Positions 9,239-20,849 of a stretch of DNA of 64,000 bases are shown here, one piece after another; the first letter of the stretch is position 1; every line of letters starts with the position of its first letter. Below the pieces are notes generated by a model. It was not told the DNA's origin. It ran no database searches and worked only from the letters and a program-made list of their open reading frames with translations. Both the position numbers and the translations under genes were made by a program. Source of the DNA: an uncultured Gilliamella sp. (lineage in GTDB: Bacteria; Pseudomonadota; Gammaproteobacteria; Enterobacterales; Orbaceae); assembly GCA_946482005.1 (NCBI GenBank), contig CAMLPV010000001.1:186001-250000 (forward strand). The letters run 5' to 3'.

Positions 9239-9952
9239 ATGCACGAATCAACTATCATTTGGGATGACGATCAAATCCCAATTTCTCGCTTTTTTAATGA
9301 TGTTTATTTTAATACCAATGGTGCAATAGATGAAACTCGTTATGTTTTTATCGAAGGAAATCGTTTATTTGCGCGTTTTTTACAACATCAACAAGAGAGT
9401 TTTACTATAGGAGAAACTGGTTTTGGTTCCGGGTTAAGTTTTTTAATTGCTTGGCAGACCTTCAAACAATTTAGGCAGCAAAATCCCAATAGTGTGCTCA
9501 AACGATTAAATTTTTTTAGTGTCGAACGATACCCCTTATCAGAACTAGAAATGATAAAAATTCATAACAAGGTGATCAGCAGTCATGATTCTTTAAGTTC
9601 TCTCGCGCCAAAATTACGCGATTATTTACAAGGATCAGCTAATGAGACTTTAGATGATATTAATCTAGTTATTTGCTTTGACGATATCACTCATTTTCCT
9701 GATTTTTTACAACGACAAAATAGTTTAATTGATGTTTGGTTTTTTGACGGTTTTTCACCAGCAAAAAATCCAGATATGTGGTCAGCATCCCTATTTAAAC
9801 AGTGCTATAACTTAACCAATAAAGATGGAACTTTTGCCACGTTTACCGCGGCAGGTTTTGTTCGCCGTAATTTAATTAGTGCGGGTTTTAAGGTGGAAAA
9901 ACGTAAAGGATTTGGGATCAAGCGAGAGATGCTCATAGGCAGTAAATCTTAA
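9239..9952 (+). CDS. mnmD: Stand-alone MnmD-type tRNA (mnm5s2U34) methyltransferase
   Basis: About 237 residues correspond only to the N-terminal methyltransferase half of enterobacterial MnmC: SRFFNDVYFNTNGAIDETRY, the SAM motif ETGFGSGLSF, FFDGFSPAKNPDMW and FATFTAAGFVRRNL. The FAD oxidase half that would make the protein about 660 residues is absent: the frame ends and a terminator follows at once. Stand-alone MnmD enzymes methylate nm5U34 of tRNA to mnm5U34. The second ATG (9239) is chosen because AAAGGA lies at normal distance from it; the ATG at 9233 directly abuts that site. Confidence 0.85.
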   Translation: MHESTIIWDDDQIPISRFFNDVYFNTNGAIDETRYVFIEGNRLFARFLQHQQESFTIGETGFGSGLSFLIAWQTFKQFRQQNPNSVLKRLNFFSVERYPLSELEMIKIHNKVISSHDSLSSLAPKLRDYLQGSANETLDDINLVICFDDITHFPDFLQRQNSLIDVWFFDGFSPAKNPDMWSASLFKQCYNLTNKDGTFATFTAAGFVRRNLISAGFKVEKRKGFGIKREMLIGSKS

Positions 9953-9982
9953 TTTAGTCCGCCAATTTTGGCGAACTAAATT
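9951..9982. terminator. Bidirectional hairpin terminator between mnmD and tamB
   Basis: A long near-perfect palindrome: AATTTAGT, CCGCCAA and its complement TTGGCG, ACTAAATT. It overlaps the mnmD stop and lies 12 bases from the tamB stop on the other strand. A stem of about 15 pairs between convergent genes fits a shared terminator. Confidence 0.8.
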
Positions 9983-9993
9983 AAGAGCAAAAA

Positions 9994-12900
9994 TTAGTTG
10001 AACTCAAATTGATAAATAAAATCTAATGTTTGGGCTAAACCGGAGGCTGCTTCCACATAGAAATTGGGTAATAATCTATATCGCAGGGTAAAAGTTGCTA
10101 ATGAGTCGAAAATGCCCACCCCATATTTTAATTGCAGATGAGGTAAGATATAACCACTGACGACTACTTTTGAACTATTGCCGGCACCTTGGGTATCTAA
10201 AGTTAGGTTTTTAACGCCAAAAGCATTACCGATATCACCAATGTATTTTCCGGTTTTTGCTGTTCCGACACCGACTAAAAAGGCGGTCATCATATCATTA
10301 TCACTCTGATCAGAATTATCCAACCCTTGTCCACGGATCAAATAAGAGAGTGCTTCTTGCTGTGACATGGCTGGATCAGAGAAAATTTCAATTTTAGGAT
10401 CTTGTGTTGATCCTTTGACGCGAATGCCGGCGGTAATATTATTATTATCCATTGAATCAGGATTTCTTATTGCTTCTATATCTAAGATGGCTTGGTCAGT
10501 CGGCCCAGAAAAAGTGACTACGCCTTTTTTAATGACTAAGTCCTGGCCATAGGCATGGAACCGTCCGTTCGGAATTAGAACTTCACCATGTAAATCTAAA
10601 CCTTTATTGGTTTGGGTGGCGATTAATTTCCCTTTTAATGACGCGGTTAAACCAAATGCATCAACTGTGACCTTATCGCCAATATTGATCTCAATATGGC
10701 TATTAATTTTCATACCAAATTTTTGTGGTTGAATTTGTTTATAATTCTTATCCAACATTACTTCATCAGACGACACGTCCACACTTGAAGCCGGCAGTGA
10801 ATCCACAGTAATTTTTCCTTTTGGAATCGATACTTTACCCAGTAGTGTTAATTCATCTTGGGTTGCTTCAATCTTAATATCAGGAATGACAGACATGCTA
10901 ATCATAGGCGGAACAGTAACTTCCATCGCCGCCCCATTTACATAGATATTAGCTTGCCATTTTTCAAAGTTATTCCAACTCGCTTGGCCATTAATATTGA
11001 TATTTCCTGATTTAGTCGCTAATACGCCTTTTAAGGTTGATGATTTACCATTAAATTTAATATCGACCATAGCAGATTTAATATCAATTGGCAGTTGATA
11101 AGTTTTAATATCACTATGCCTTAAATTAATACCGCCATTTAAGATCGGATCCATTAATGAACCTGAAAAATTGACACTGCCATTAATGGCGCCCTTGGCA
11201 TATTCATCTTTACTGAGTAATGGATTAACAATGGCTAATGCTAAGTTATCAATGTTTAATTGACCGCTTAATACTTTGGTCGCGGTTGGATCTTTAACTA
11301 ATAAATTACCAGTTATTTTCCCTAACTTATTTAAACTAAAATGCCAATCTAATTTAGCTTGTTGCTCATTAAATTCTGCATTGATATTAAACAAATTAAA
11401 AGGAATTGGTAAAGCTTGATTGGTGATCATCTGTTTAACAAAAACTTTATTGCTGGTTATATTAGCTTTAATGTTAGGAATTTTGCTGCCGTCATTAAAT
11501 TTAATATCAGCTTTGCCATTGATAAAACCATCAATTTTAGTTTCACCATCATTAGGAATCGGTAGCTTAGCTAGATCAATATCTTTTAAACTAATTGAAG
11601 TCTCGTTATTTGGCGCAACAGCGAATGTTTTATCTAAACAGATACTGGAATTATTACTACGCCAACAATGGGCACCAATAGTCGGTATCTGATTAACGAT
11701 ATTATAAGTGAGACTTATCGGTTTTGCTAACTGCCAATGGCTAGCATCACCTAGCGTTAATAAGGCATGTGGTATACTTGCTGTCCATTTAGTATGTTGT
11801 TTATCAAGTTCTCCGCTTAACGAGGTTGTCATGGAAAGCGGGCTACCATTAAAATTGACGGCTAAAGTGTGGTGCGCTTCATTACCAGAAAGTTCGATAT
11901 TGGCGTTTTTAACACTTTGAGTTGCAATATCAATATTTTGAGCAACTAACTTTAATTGGCCACTGAGTTGATTGTTGTATTGAACTTTACCCGAAAAGTT
12001 AGCCTTGGCTACGGTAATATCTTCATAACTTAAGCCATTAATATTTAAATTGGTATCAATCACCGGTGCAGCACTATTGCCAGTCATTTTTATATTACCA
12101 ACAACATCACCATTAAGGTTATCAAGCAATAATGATAGCGCGCTCAAATTTAGTTGAGCATTTAAATTGCCTTTATCGCTAGAACCATTGATATTGATCT
12201 GGTTTTTACCCCAAACCATTGCCAGATTATTGGCTGATAGTTTATGGTTAGAATCGACAAATAGGTTGCCATTTGCTGAAAAGCTTGCCTGTTTAATATT
12301 GCCGTTTAATTGCATGTCAGGAATATTCAATTGCCATGCTTCACCATCGATTGACCCAGTGGTTTTTAATTGCCCGGTTAAACGGATAGGATAGCTAGGT
12401 AATTCTTTGGTGAGATCAACATTATTGAGTTTAACACTGGTATCCCATTTGAGTGCTTTTTGCCAATCCAACTGGCCAGAAATATTAATATCACCTTGAG
12501 GGAATTTGATATTAGCATACTCAAAAGATGCAGATTGATTAGTTCCATTGCCAACCATATCCAGACTGGTCTCTGGCAAATCTTTACCTTTAATAGTCCC
12601 TTTGGCTAACATATTGTATTTTTCAACATTGCCATCTAAAGTGAAATCAAAATTGTCTAATTGATATTGTGGTTTTCCTTCAATTGGCCATTGAATGTGT
12701 TTTCCATCCACTTTTGCCATCAATGGTAGATATTTTTCAATAAAATTAATTTGCCCTTCAACCGTAATCTGATTTAATCCGCTAACATTGGTATAAGTGA
12801 ATAATTGGCCTAATAATTTTCCCGAAAATTGTCCGTTAAGATGATTATTGTCGTTATCCGCTTTGATTAAGGCAAAAATAGGCCAATCATCTCCTAACGT

Positions 12901-13797
12901 AATCTGTCCAGATACAGAAGCGTGGGCATTGCCATATGGCGTTATGGCATCAGTTTCGACTCGTTTTACAGTAATATAATTATTAATCATATTCGTTTTA
13001 ATATTAACTCGATTAAAACGATAATCTTGGCCACCAATATGCAATAGCCAATTGTTGCCGGTCAAACTGCTAACATCAATATCTAATGGAATATTCACCT
13101 GTGGAAGTGATTTAATTAAGGGTTGATTAAATAATTGGTTAATCTTTTGATTTACCGGTAGGTCATCATCAGAAGTATTAGGTTTATTGGTATTGGCGTC
13201 AGTATCGGCAAAGATTGCTTGTAGATCCATGGCAACTGCAGGGTAGACATAAATCTTTTCATTTACCCATCTGGCTTTTCCGCTAAAATCAGACATAGCA
13301 AACTGCATATCATTCACTTTTACTGTGACATTAGTAATATGGGTTTGCTGAAGGTCGATCGGCAGAGGGGTCTTAATCGTAGTTCGTTGTTCTGAAATCG
13401 GTTCATCAGGTGAAGGTTGAAGTTGATCGGTATTAACAACCACGCTCACGCCATCGGCGTCAAATTTATCAACACAAATTTTGGTTTGGATCAAACATGA
13501 ACCAGCCAATTCCAATTTAGCATCTTTTACTTGTAGGTTGACACCGGGTAATTCAAGCGAAAGTCCTGTAACGTGTAGGTTATGAAAGGTACCGGTTACT
13601 TGTTCTATTTTTAATTCCGGTAAAAATTTATTAAGAACATACATTGTTAGCTTGACACCTAAACTGGTGTAGATCATTAAAATAATAAAAGTGATAACCA
13701 AAACAAAAATAGATAACACAGCAATGCTACGTTTCTTCCATTTTCGTATTCGCTTAATTTTTTTAGCTTTTTTTACATTATTTGGATTTTTTGCCAT
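9994..13797 (-). CDS. tamB: Translocation and assembly module subunit TamB
   Basis: This very large protein (1267 residues) has a basic N-terminus, one membrane anchor (AVLSIFVLVITFIILMIY, about residues 27-46), a long region of repeated beta-strands and the conserved C-terminal DUF490/TamB domain ending in YQFEFN. TamB spans the periplasm from the inner membrane to TamA and works in outer-membrane protein assembly or phospholipid transport. I start it at the ATG at 13797 (MAKNPNNVKKAKK), one base after the tamA stop. The longer frame opening at 13857 overlaps tamA and adds 20 residues that match nothing. The spacing suggests translational coupling with tamA. Confidence 0.93.
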   Translation of the reverse strand: MAKNPNNVKKAKKIKRIRKWKKRSIAVLSIFVLVITFIILMIYTSLGVKLTMYVLNKFLPELKIEQVTGTFHNLHVTGLSLELPGVNLQVKDAKLELAGSCLIQTKICVDKFDADGVSVVVNTDQLQPSPDEPISEQRTTIKTPLPIDLQQTHITNVTVKVNDMQFAMSDFSGKARWVNEKIYVYPAVAMDLQAIFADTDANTNKPNTSDDDLPVNQKINQLFNQPLIKSLPQVNIPLDIDVSSLTGNNWLLHIGGQDYRFNRVNIKTNMINNYITVKRVETDAITPYGNAHASVSGQITLGDDWPIFALIKADNDNNHLNGQFSGKLLGQLFTYTNVSGLNQITVEGQINFIEKYLPLMAKVDGKHIQWPIEGKPQYQLDNFDFTLDGNVEKYNMLAKGTIKGKDLPETSLDMVGNGTNQSASFEYANIKFPQGDINISGQLDWQKALKWDTSVKLNNVDLTKELPSYPIRLTGQLKTTGSIDGEAWQLNIPDMQLNGNIKQASFSANGNLFVDSNHKLSANNLAMVWGKNQININGSSDKGNLNAQLNLSALSLLLDNLNGDVVGNIKMTGNSAAPVIDTNLNINGLSYEDITVAKANFSGKVQYNNQLSGQLKLVAQNIDIATQSVKNANIELSGNEAHHTLAVNFNGSPLSMTTSLSGELDKQHTKWTASIPHALLTLGDASHWQLAKPISLTYNIVNQIPTIGAHCWRSNNSSICLDKTFAVAPNNETSISLKDIDLAKLPIPNDGETKIDGFINGKADIKFNDGSKIPNIKANITSNKVFVKQMITNQALPIPFNLFNINAEFNEQQAKLDWHFSLNKLGKITGNLLVKDPTATKVLSGQLNIDNLALAIVNPLLSKDEYAKGAINGSVNFSGSLMDPILNGGINLRHSDIKTYQLPIDIKSAMVDIKFNGKSSTLKGVLATKSGNININGQASWNNFEKWQANIYVNGAAMEVTVPPMISMSVIPDIKIEATQDELTLLGKVSIPKGKITVDSLPASSVDVSSDEVMLDKNYKQIQPQKFGMKINSHIEINIGDKVTVDAFGLTASLKGKLIATQTNKGLDLHGEVLIPNGRFHAYGQDLVIKKGVVTFSGPTDQAILDIEAIRNPDSMDNNNITAGIRVKGSTQDPKIEIFSDPAMSQQEALSYLIRGQGLDNSDQSDNDMMTAFLVGVGTAKTGKYIGDIGNAFGVKNLTLDTQGAGNSSKVVVSGYILPHLQLKYGVGIFDSLATFTLRYRLLPNFYVEAASGLAQTLDFIYQFEFN

Positions 13798-13798
13798 A

Positions 13799-15517
13799 TT
13801 ATAATTCGCTTCCCAAACCAATATATAGATGTATAGAGCCTTTATCTTTTCGGTCAAGAGGTGTTGCTAGATCGAATTTAATTGGACCAACAGGTGAAGC
13901 CCAACGAATACCTAAACCGGTACCCGTATAAAATTTAGTCTTATCGACTTTATCTATCGCTTCACCGGTATCAATAAATGCTGCTCCCCACCAAGAACCG
14001 GTGACATTATATTGATATTCAGCCGAACCAGTTATCAGCTTTGAAGCCCCTTTTAATTTGCCTTTTTTATCTTTTGGCGATATTGATTGGTAGCTATATC
14101 CTCGAATACTGCGATCACCACCAGCAAAAAATCTAAAAGAGGGCGGAACCCGTTCAAAATTACTTGCTTGAATAATGCCGAAAGTACCGCGAGCTATAAA
14201 ACGATGTGAATGGCTAATTGAACGAATCCAAGTTTGTTGAGTTTGAAAACGCACTAAATTAATATCTGATCCTAAAGCACGAGCCGCCCCTTCAACCGAA
14301 TAACGTTGAGAATCACCCCACATAGGTAATAAGTTACCGTCATTACGGATACGGGTGATACTAAGTGAAGGATAATATAAGAAAGTTTTGAAACTGTCGT
14401 CACCTTGCGTAAAGTCATCGCGTAATACATTAAAACCTAGCGCGGTTTGCCAACCGTCAAAGTTATCCCAATTACGAAGTACACCTAAAGTATAGGACCG
14501 TGAATCAGTATCGTTGTTATCAATTTTTTTATAACCGCTTTGGATGGTGTAATACTGTTCAATAGGGGCTTTTTTTAATGGTATTTTATAACTCATGGTA
14601 ATAATTTGTTCCGGCGATGAGAGAGAAAGGCTACTTTGAAAACTCTGACCGCGACTATTAATCCAAGGTTTGCTCCAGCCAATTTTACCATGCACCCCAT
14701 TATCGGTAGAAAACCCCAAACCTAAGTCCATTGCATTTTTTTTGCGAGGGGTGGTCACCACTTCGATGGGTAATGCTTTGTCTTCAGTTAGATTAGGAAA
14801 GTCTGGGGTAACCACAACGGAATTAAACCAGTTAGTTGAGCTCAGGCGACGATTTAACAGTGATAAATCATCAGCCGAATATTCATCTCCTTCTTTAAAC
14901 GGTACAATATTTTGCAGATAATCCTTACGGATTTTTACATTTGGAAATTTAACTATACTAAATTTATAACGCTTGCCGGTATTGAAGTCTATATTCCAAA
15001 AGGCTTGATGCACAAATTGCGCAACGGCTAATTGATGTACTGGCATATCAGCATCAAAATATCCTTTTTTTAGTGATATATTTTCTAAGTCCTTTTTAAA
15101 GTTCTCATAAATGCCATGATTTAAAATATCGCCAATTTTAGGTAACTGTGTGGTTAGCAATTCTTGAAAATCTTTATCTTCTTTACCTTCGCCATTGAGA
15201 TTAATATTTAATTCTTTAATTCTAATGGGTTCACCAGGTAACACGGTCACCACTAACACTTTTGGATCTGTTTCATCATATTCAAAAGTAGGGGAATAAT
15301 AGCCTAACGCACGAAGTGCTTTTCCGGTTTCACTTTCAAAATAGCGTTTGAAATTTGGCGTAGTATTAACCTTATCAGGGGTAATCAATGAAAGACGAGC
15401 GTCAACATTTTCAGCAAGTTTGCCTGACAATCCTTTAATGGATAACTTCATTTCGGCATAAGTTGATGCCGTCGTTACCATTAGAAGTAAGCATAATGAA
15501 CGCGAAAATCGTGACAC
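13799..15517 (-). CDS. tamA: Outer-membrane assembly factor TamA (Omp85 family)
   Basis: The 572-residue protein starts with a signal peptide (SRSLCLLLMVTTASTYA, cut near residue 21), followed by three POTRA-like domains (about residues 25-270) and a 16-stranded Omp85 barrel. The hallmark FFAGGDRSIRGYSYQSISP loop (the RGF/Y lid motif) lies near residues 460-480, and the last strand ends IHLYIGLGSEL. It forms a complex with TamB, whose gene follows after one base. Length and gene order match enterobacterial tamAB. Confidence 0.95.
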   Translation of the reverse strand: MSRFSRSLCLLLMVTTASTYAEMKLSIKGLSGKLAENVDARLSLITPDKVNTTPNFKRYFESETGKALRALGYYSPTFEYDETDPKVLVVTVLPGEPIRIKELNINLNGEGKEDKDFQELLTTQLPKIGDILNHGIYENFKKDLENISLKKGYFDADMPVHQLAVAQFVHQAFWNIDFNTGKRYKFSIVKFPNVKIRKDYLQNIVPFKEGDEYSADDLSLLNRRLSSTNWFNSVVVTPDFPNLTEDKALPIEVVTTPRKKNAMDLGLGFSTDNGVHGKIGWSKPWINSRGQSFQSSLSLSSPEQIITMSYKIPLKKAPIEQYYTIQSGYKKIDNNDTDSRSYTLGVLRNWDNFDGWQTALGFNVLRDDFTQGDDSFKTFLYYPSLSITRIRNDGNLLPMWGDSQRYSVEGAARALGSDINLVRFQTQQTWIRSISHSHRFIARGTFGIIQASNFERVPPSFRFFAGGDRSIRGYSYQSISPKDKKGKLKGASKLITGSAEYQYNVTGSWWGAAFIDTGEAIDKVDKTKFYTGTGLGIRWASPVGPIKFDLATPLDRKDKGSIHLYIGLGSEL

Positions 15518-15649
15518 ATATACCTCGATAATTTTTTAGAAATTGTTATGGGAGCGATTATAGGTTTGTTATTGTTTGTCAATCTAACATATCTGCTCTT
15601 TTACCGTCTATGATACGATCTGTAAAATAACGTTAATTCTCATCGAATA

Positions 15650-16102
15650 TTATTTTCGAGGAGGATACTTTTCGATCCATTGTTTTAGATTTTCTAGTAT
15701 CGCTATAAAGTTAGATTCAGCTAACTGAAAAACGATTGTTCCATCATTGTGTAATTCATAGGGATCATCAAAACAAAAATCCGGTTTAAGTTCACAACTA
15801 AGTTTAATAGAGATTGTGACTTTTTGGTTTTTGCTAGCAATGAAAGCAAGTGAAAAGCAAGGTTCAGTAAACCATAACTCAGCATGACTAGGTAATCGAC
15901 TTTTCGATAGATCATCAAACCAATTATACAGAGTGTGTAAATCAGCGATCTCTAAAGCCGGATCGGTTTTTTCAAACCGATTATTATTTTGTTGTACGAT
16001 AACTTTTAGTAAACACCAATTATCTTTACTATCAGGGAACTGATAACCGACGATAGCAAATTGAAAATTTATTGTATTGGTAATATCTGTTAACTCGATC
16101 AT
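15650..16102 (-). CDS. Hypothetical protein, WapI-like (possible orphan immunity-type protein)
   Basis: The 150-residue soluble protein has no signal or membrane segment. Its alternating strands, FAIVGYQFPDSKDNWCLLKV near the N-terminus, a W-rich middle and a short C-terminal helix resemble WapI-type immunity proteins and related small standalone proteins. That assignment comes from memory of the pattern and is tentative. It lies between tamA and hpt on the same strand with its own start, and no toxin gene is nearby. If it is an immunity protein it is orphaned here. Confidence 0.5.
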   Translation of the reverse strand: MIELTDITNTINFQFAIVGYQFPDSKDNWCLLKVIVQQNNNRFEKTDPALEIADLHTLYNWFDDLSKSRLPSHAELWFTEPCFSLAFIASKNQKVTISIKLSCELKPDFCFDDPYELHNDGTIVFQLAESNFIAILENLKQWIEKYPPRK

Positions 16103-16153
16103 TTATTCGTCCTTACTTGCCATATGTTTTAAATTTTTTCAATGAAGCTTTAA

Positions 16154-16693
16154 TTAAGATTCAAGTAATGTTACATGACCAATATAAGGTAAGTGACGAT
16201 AGTGCTGGGCATAGTCAATACCATAGCCCACCACAAACTCATCAGGAATTGAAAATCCAATATATTTTACCGGTACAGCTACTTCACGACGCGATGGCTT
16301 ATCTAATAAGGTACAAATTTCAATACTACGTGGATGACGCAGTTTTAATATCGCCATCACTTTACTTAGTGTATTGCCGGTATCAATAATATCTTCGACA
16401 ATTAATACATCTTTATCCCGGATATCTTCATCTAAATCTTTTAATATTTTGACATCTCGATTGCTTACCACTGCATTGCCATAACTTGAAGCTGTCATAA
16501 AATCGACTTCGTGACCGACGGTAATAGAACGGCTTAGATCAGCCATAAAGATAAAAGAACCTCTTAACAAACCAACTAATATAAGTTCATTTTGACTATT
16601 TGCATAATCTTGACTAATTTGTTGACCTAATGCCTTAATTCGGGTTTGGATCTCCTCCGCCGATATCATAGTTTCTAATGTGTGCTTTTTCAT
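16154..16693 (-). CDS. hpt: Hypoxanthine phosphoribosyltransferase
   Basis: The 179-residue protein matches Hpt throughout: [24 protein letters not shown], the PRPP-binding loop [25 protein letters not shown] and the C-terminal [20 protein letters not shown]. It salvages hypoxanthine (and less well guanine) to IMP/GMP using PRPP in the cytoplasm. The start [11 protein letters not shown] agrees with family N-termini. A 133-base AT-rich gap separates it from tadA upstream. Confidence 0.95.
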   Translation of the reverse strand: MKKHTLETMISAEEIQTRIKALGQQISQDYANSQNELILVGLLRGSFIFMADLSRSITVGHEVDFMTASSYGNAVVSNRDVKILKDLDEDIRDKDVLIVEDIIDTGNTLSKVMAILKLRHPRSIEICTLLDKPSRREVAVPVKYIGFSIPDEFVVGYGIDYAQHYRHLPYIGHVTLLES

Positions 16694-16826
16694 TAATAAT
16701 GCTCAATGTACTTTTTAAAAAACAAAGTGAGATTTTAGCAATTTTCATAATTAAAAAAAATAACTAAACTAAAACTTTATCAAATAATTAAGAAATGATT
16801 TAAAGAATTTGTGCTTAAATATGAAA

Positions 16827-17327
<501 letters not shown>

Positions 17328-17333
17328 TTAATA

Positions 17334-18173
<840 letters not shown>

Positions 18174-18283
18174 TCATTGAATATTTATTAATAATTATTA
18201 TAGCGGAAAACTTTTAAGTTATATACCTAAACAAGATGATATACTTTTCAAGTTGTTAATATTAAGACTAATAGGAAATTGAA

Positions 18284-19477
18284 GTGCATAGTCGATGGTA
18301 TTTTGGCTGGAATATTGTTATAGCAGCCGCATTTTTAACCTTACTTTCTAGTGGATTACGGATGAGTATGGGGGTCTTTTTTCTGCCTATAGCTAACGAT
18401 CTCCATTTCAGCCGAAGTGCCTTGTCGAGTATTATTGCTATAGGAATGCTATTTTCCGGTATCGCCATGCCGATAGCAGGATACTTAGTCAACAAATATA
18501 GCACTCGATTTGTATTACTGTTAGGTTCAATTATCATTATTATCTCAACTATTTGGGCCGCTAATGTAAACGGTTATTGGAACTTTTTCTTATCTTTTGG
18601 GGTAGCTTTATCCTTTGGTACCTCATTTGTCGGCTCTGTCAGTTTTACCCCTATTGTGGTTCGTTGGTTTAGCAAACATAGAGGCTTGGCACTATTTATT
18701 CTGTCGAGTGGCAGTATGGCGGGGATTGCAGTTATGCTACCGGTATTTGCTTATTTTATTCCGCTGTATGGATGGCAAACCACGTTAGTCGGATTTTCTC
18801 TGCTTTTTATGCTACTAGCTCTGCCTATCGCTATTTTTATTATGAAAGATAATCATATTGAGACAGCGACAACAGAAGTTCAGGAAAATCTAAAAAATGT
18901 TATAACTTTAAAACAGGTGTTAAAAACACGGCCTTTCTGGTTGCTTAGTTTTGGCTTATTTACTTGTGGGTTTAGCATGAATTTACTTGGTACACATGGT
19001 GTTCCTATGTTAATCGATCACGGTTTCGACGCAATTACTAGTTCTTCTGGAATAGGTTTAATCGGATTAGTGGCTATTTTTAGTACCTTGGTACTCGGTA
19101 TTATCTCCGATATAGTGCAACGAAAATTAGTATTAGCAATGATCTTCTTAGTTCGAGGGCTTGGTTTTATCGCATTAGTCATTGCTTCAACTAAATGGCA
19201 ACTCTATGGCATTGCATTAGTTGGGGGATTAGTTTGGGCAGGTGCTTTATCTTTATCTAGTGCTATTAGTGCTGATATTTATGGCGTGAAAATTGTAGGC
19301 CTACTCTCAGGATTAACTTACCTTGGACATCAAATTGGCGCAATGGTTGGTTCATGGTTAGGAGGATGGGCATATGACAATTGGCATACTCACTATATTG
19401 CTTTTGGCGCTGCTAGTGTTTTACTCCTAATGGCTGCCTTTGGCTCATGTTTTTTACCGAAAATAATTAATGAGTAA
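18284..19477 (+). CDS. MFS transporter, substrate unknown
   Basis: The 397-residue protein has 12 hydrophobic segments, in two sets of six around a soluble loop near residues 188-210. It begins YFGWNIVIAAAFLTLL with GLRMSMGVFFLP, the pattern of the monocarboxylate/oxalate-like and related MFS subgroup. A GTG start is used, supported by AGGAA seven bases upstream and by the YFGW start matching family N-termini. No neighbouring pathway gene indicates the substrate. Confidence 0.85.
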   Translation: MHSRWYFGWNIVIAAAFLTLLSSGLRMSMGVFFLPIANDLHFSRSALSSIIAIGMLFSGIAMPIAGYLVNKYSTRFVLLLGSIIIIISTIWAANVNGYWNFFLSFGVALSFGTSFVGSVSFTPIVVRWFSKHRGLALFILSSGSMAGIAVMLPVFAYFIPLYGWQTTLVGFSLLFMLLALPIAIFIMKDNHIETATTEVQENLKNVITLKQVLKTRPFWLLSFGLFTCGFSMNLLGTHGVPMLIDHGFDAITSSSGIGLIGLVAIFSTLVLGIISDIVQRKLVLAMIFLVRGLGFIALVIASTKWQLYGIALVGGLVWAGALSLSSAISADIYGVKIVGLLSGLTYLGHQIGAMVGSWLGGWAYDNWHTHYIAFGAASVLLLMAAFGSCFLPKIINE

Positions 19478-19487
19478 ATACCAAATA

Positions 19488-19507
19488 ATGGACGCGAATG
19501 CGTCCAT
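19488..19507. terminator. Hairpin between convergent MFS and fklB genes
   Basis: ATGGACGC, loop GAAT, GCGTCCAT: a perfect eight-pair stem just after the MFS stop and ten bases from the fklB stop. It is suitable as a shared terminator, although T-runs on either side are weak. Confidence 0.65.
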
Positions 19508-19516
19508 ATATAATAC

Positions 19517-20128
19517 TTATAGGACTTTTAATAATTCGACATCGAAAATCAGTGCACTATAAGGTGGAATAGAAGCGCCGGCGCCTTGTGAACCATAAGC
19601 GAGTTCTTGAGGAATGTATAGACGCCATTTTGAACCTTCCGACATTAATTGTAATGCTTCAACCCAACCACGGATGACACCATTAACCGGGAATTCAGCT
19701 GGTTGCCCACGTTCAACTGAACTATCAAATACCGTACCATCGATTAATTGTCCGGTATAATGAACTCGAACACGATCGGTTGCTTTAGGAAATGCGCCAT
19801 CACCTTGTTTAATGATTTCATATTGCAGACCAGATTCCGTCGATTTTATGCCCTCTTTTTTTAGATTTTCAGCTAAAAAGTCTTGACCTGCTTGGGCAAT
19901 TTTTTCAGCTTGTTTGGCTTTTTGTTTCGCTGCTTCTTCGTGAACATGACGAAGGGCATCGTGTAACTCTTGTAAAGGTAATGCGGGTTGATTACCGCTC
20001 AAAACATCTTCCATCGCTAATTTTAATGCATTAAGCTCTAAATTATTTAAGCCAGATTCTTTTAATTGTTGGCCAATTTGCAGCCCAATCGCATAACTTG
20101 CTTTTTGTTCAATCGTTTCTAATTTCAT
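19517..20128 (-). CDS. fklB: FKBP-type peptidyl-prolyl cis-trans isomerase
   Basis: The 203-residue protein has an N-terminal helical dimerisation region ([17 protein letters not shown] onward, about residues 1-105) and a C-terminal FKBP domain ([46 protein letters not shown]). There is no signal peptide, which separates FklB from the periplasmic FkpA. It catalyses proline isomerisation in the cytoplasm. Length is within three residues of E. coli FklB. Confidence 0.92.
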   Translation of the reverse strand: MKLETIEQKASYAIGLQIGQQLKESGLNNLELNALKLAMEDVLSGNQPALPLQELHDALRHVHEEAAKQKAKQAEKIAQAGQDFLAENLKKEGIKSTESGLQYEIIKQGDGAFPKATDRVRVHYTGQLIDGTVFDSSVERGQPAEFPVNGVIRGWVEALQLMSEGSKWRLYIPQELAYGSQGAGASIPPYSALIFDVELLKVL

Positions 20129-20336
20129 TTTTTACCTGTCATTGCTTGATAATAGTTTTTCATTATAGAGTATTAAGATTAGATTTAAGAAGTAATTTAT
20201 TAAAATTTGCTGATAATTGTCAGTATAACAATGCTTTTTATAACACAATTCCTAAAGATTTTATTATTTTATCTAGCGCTTAGTGAAAATATCAGCGATA
20301 ATATGCGCTATTATTATTTTAAATGGATAAATTTAG

Positions 20337-20756
20337 ATGCAGTATCGTAAACTTATTCCGCTTATAATTGTGTCAGCTATGATGTTAACTGGTTGTTCAT
20401 TTACAGACCGCCTAGTTTATAGGCCAGATATCAATCAAGGTAACTATATTACCCAAGAGGCAATTGAATTATTAAAAGTCGGTCAAACCAAAGAACAGGT
20501 GGCTTTCATCATGGGTTCACCAATGTTAACTTCCTCTTTTGGTGGTAACGTTTGGTATTATGTCTTTCGTCAACAACCACAACATGGCAAAGTAAGCCAA
20601 ATTAATTATGCGATTTATTTTGATAACAGAGGCGTGGTGACTGATATCAAAACATCAACTTTAGAGGGTTCTTTATCATTGGAAGAGATGAACCAACAAC
20701 GTATCTCAGATCCAATTAATACGGATTCTGATGATGATCAAGATAATAACCCATAA
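20337..20756 (+). CDS. bamE: Outer-membrane protein assembly factor BamE
   Basis: The 139-residue lipoprotein has a signal peptide ending in the lipobox LTGC (Cys20) and the SmpA/OmlA domain: VYRPDINQGNYI, LLKVGQTKEQVAFIMGSPML and the WYYVFRQ strand. BamE is a subunit of the BAM complex that inserts outer-membrane beta-barrels. The C-terminal tail is acidic (DSDDDQDNN). A single gene with terminator-like inverted repeat sequence about 50 bases downstream. Confidence 0.95.
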   Translation: MQYRKLIPLIIVSAMMLTGCSFTDRLVYRPDINQGNYITQEAIELLKVGQTKEQVAFIMGSPMLTSSFGGNVWYYVFRQQPQHGKVSQINYAIYFDNRGVVTDIKTSTLEGSLSLEEMNQQRISDPINTDSDDDQDNNP

Positions 20757-20789
20757 ACCCCTAAAGCAAAACAATCGAATATAATCTTT

Positions 20790-20849
20790 AAAAAAACTCG
20801 AATATGAAGTGATCCCCAATAGTTGGACAACCAATTACTGGGGTTTTTA
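20790..20849 (+). repeat. Left arm of long inverted repeat flanking the metallo-hydrolase island
   Basis: This stretch reads A-run, ACTCG, TGAAGTG, then CCCCAATAGTTGGACAACC and AATTACTGGGG followed by T5. Its reverse complement recurs at 22636-22697 with few changes. The core is also a hairpin in itself (CCCCAATAGTTGG pairs with CCAATTACTGGGG, two G-T or mismatched positions) and could act as the bamE terminator. The TGAAGTG..CCCCA..AGTTGGACA wording resembles terminal repeats of IS3-family elements, but no transposase lies between the arms. Confidence 0.75.
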
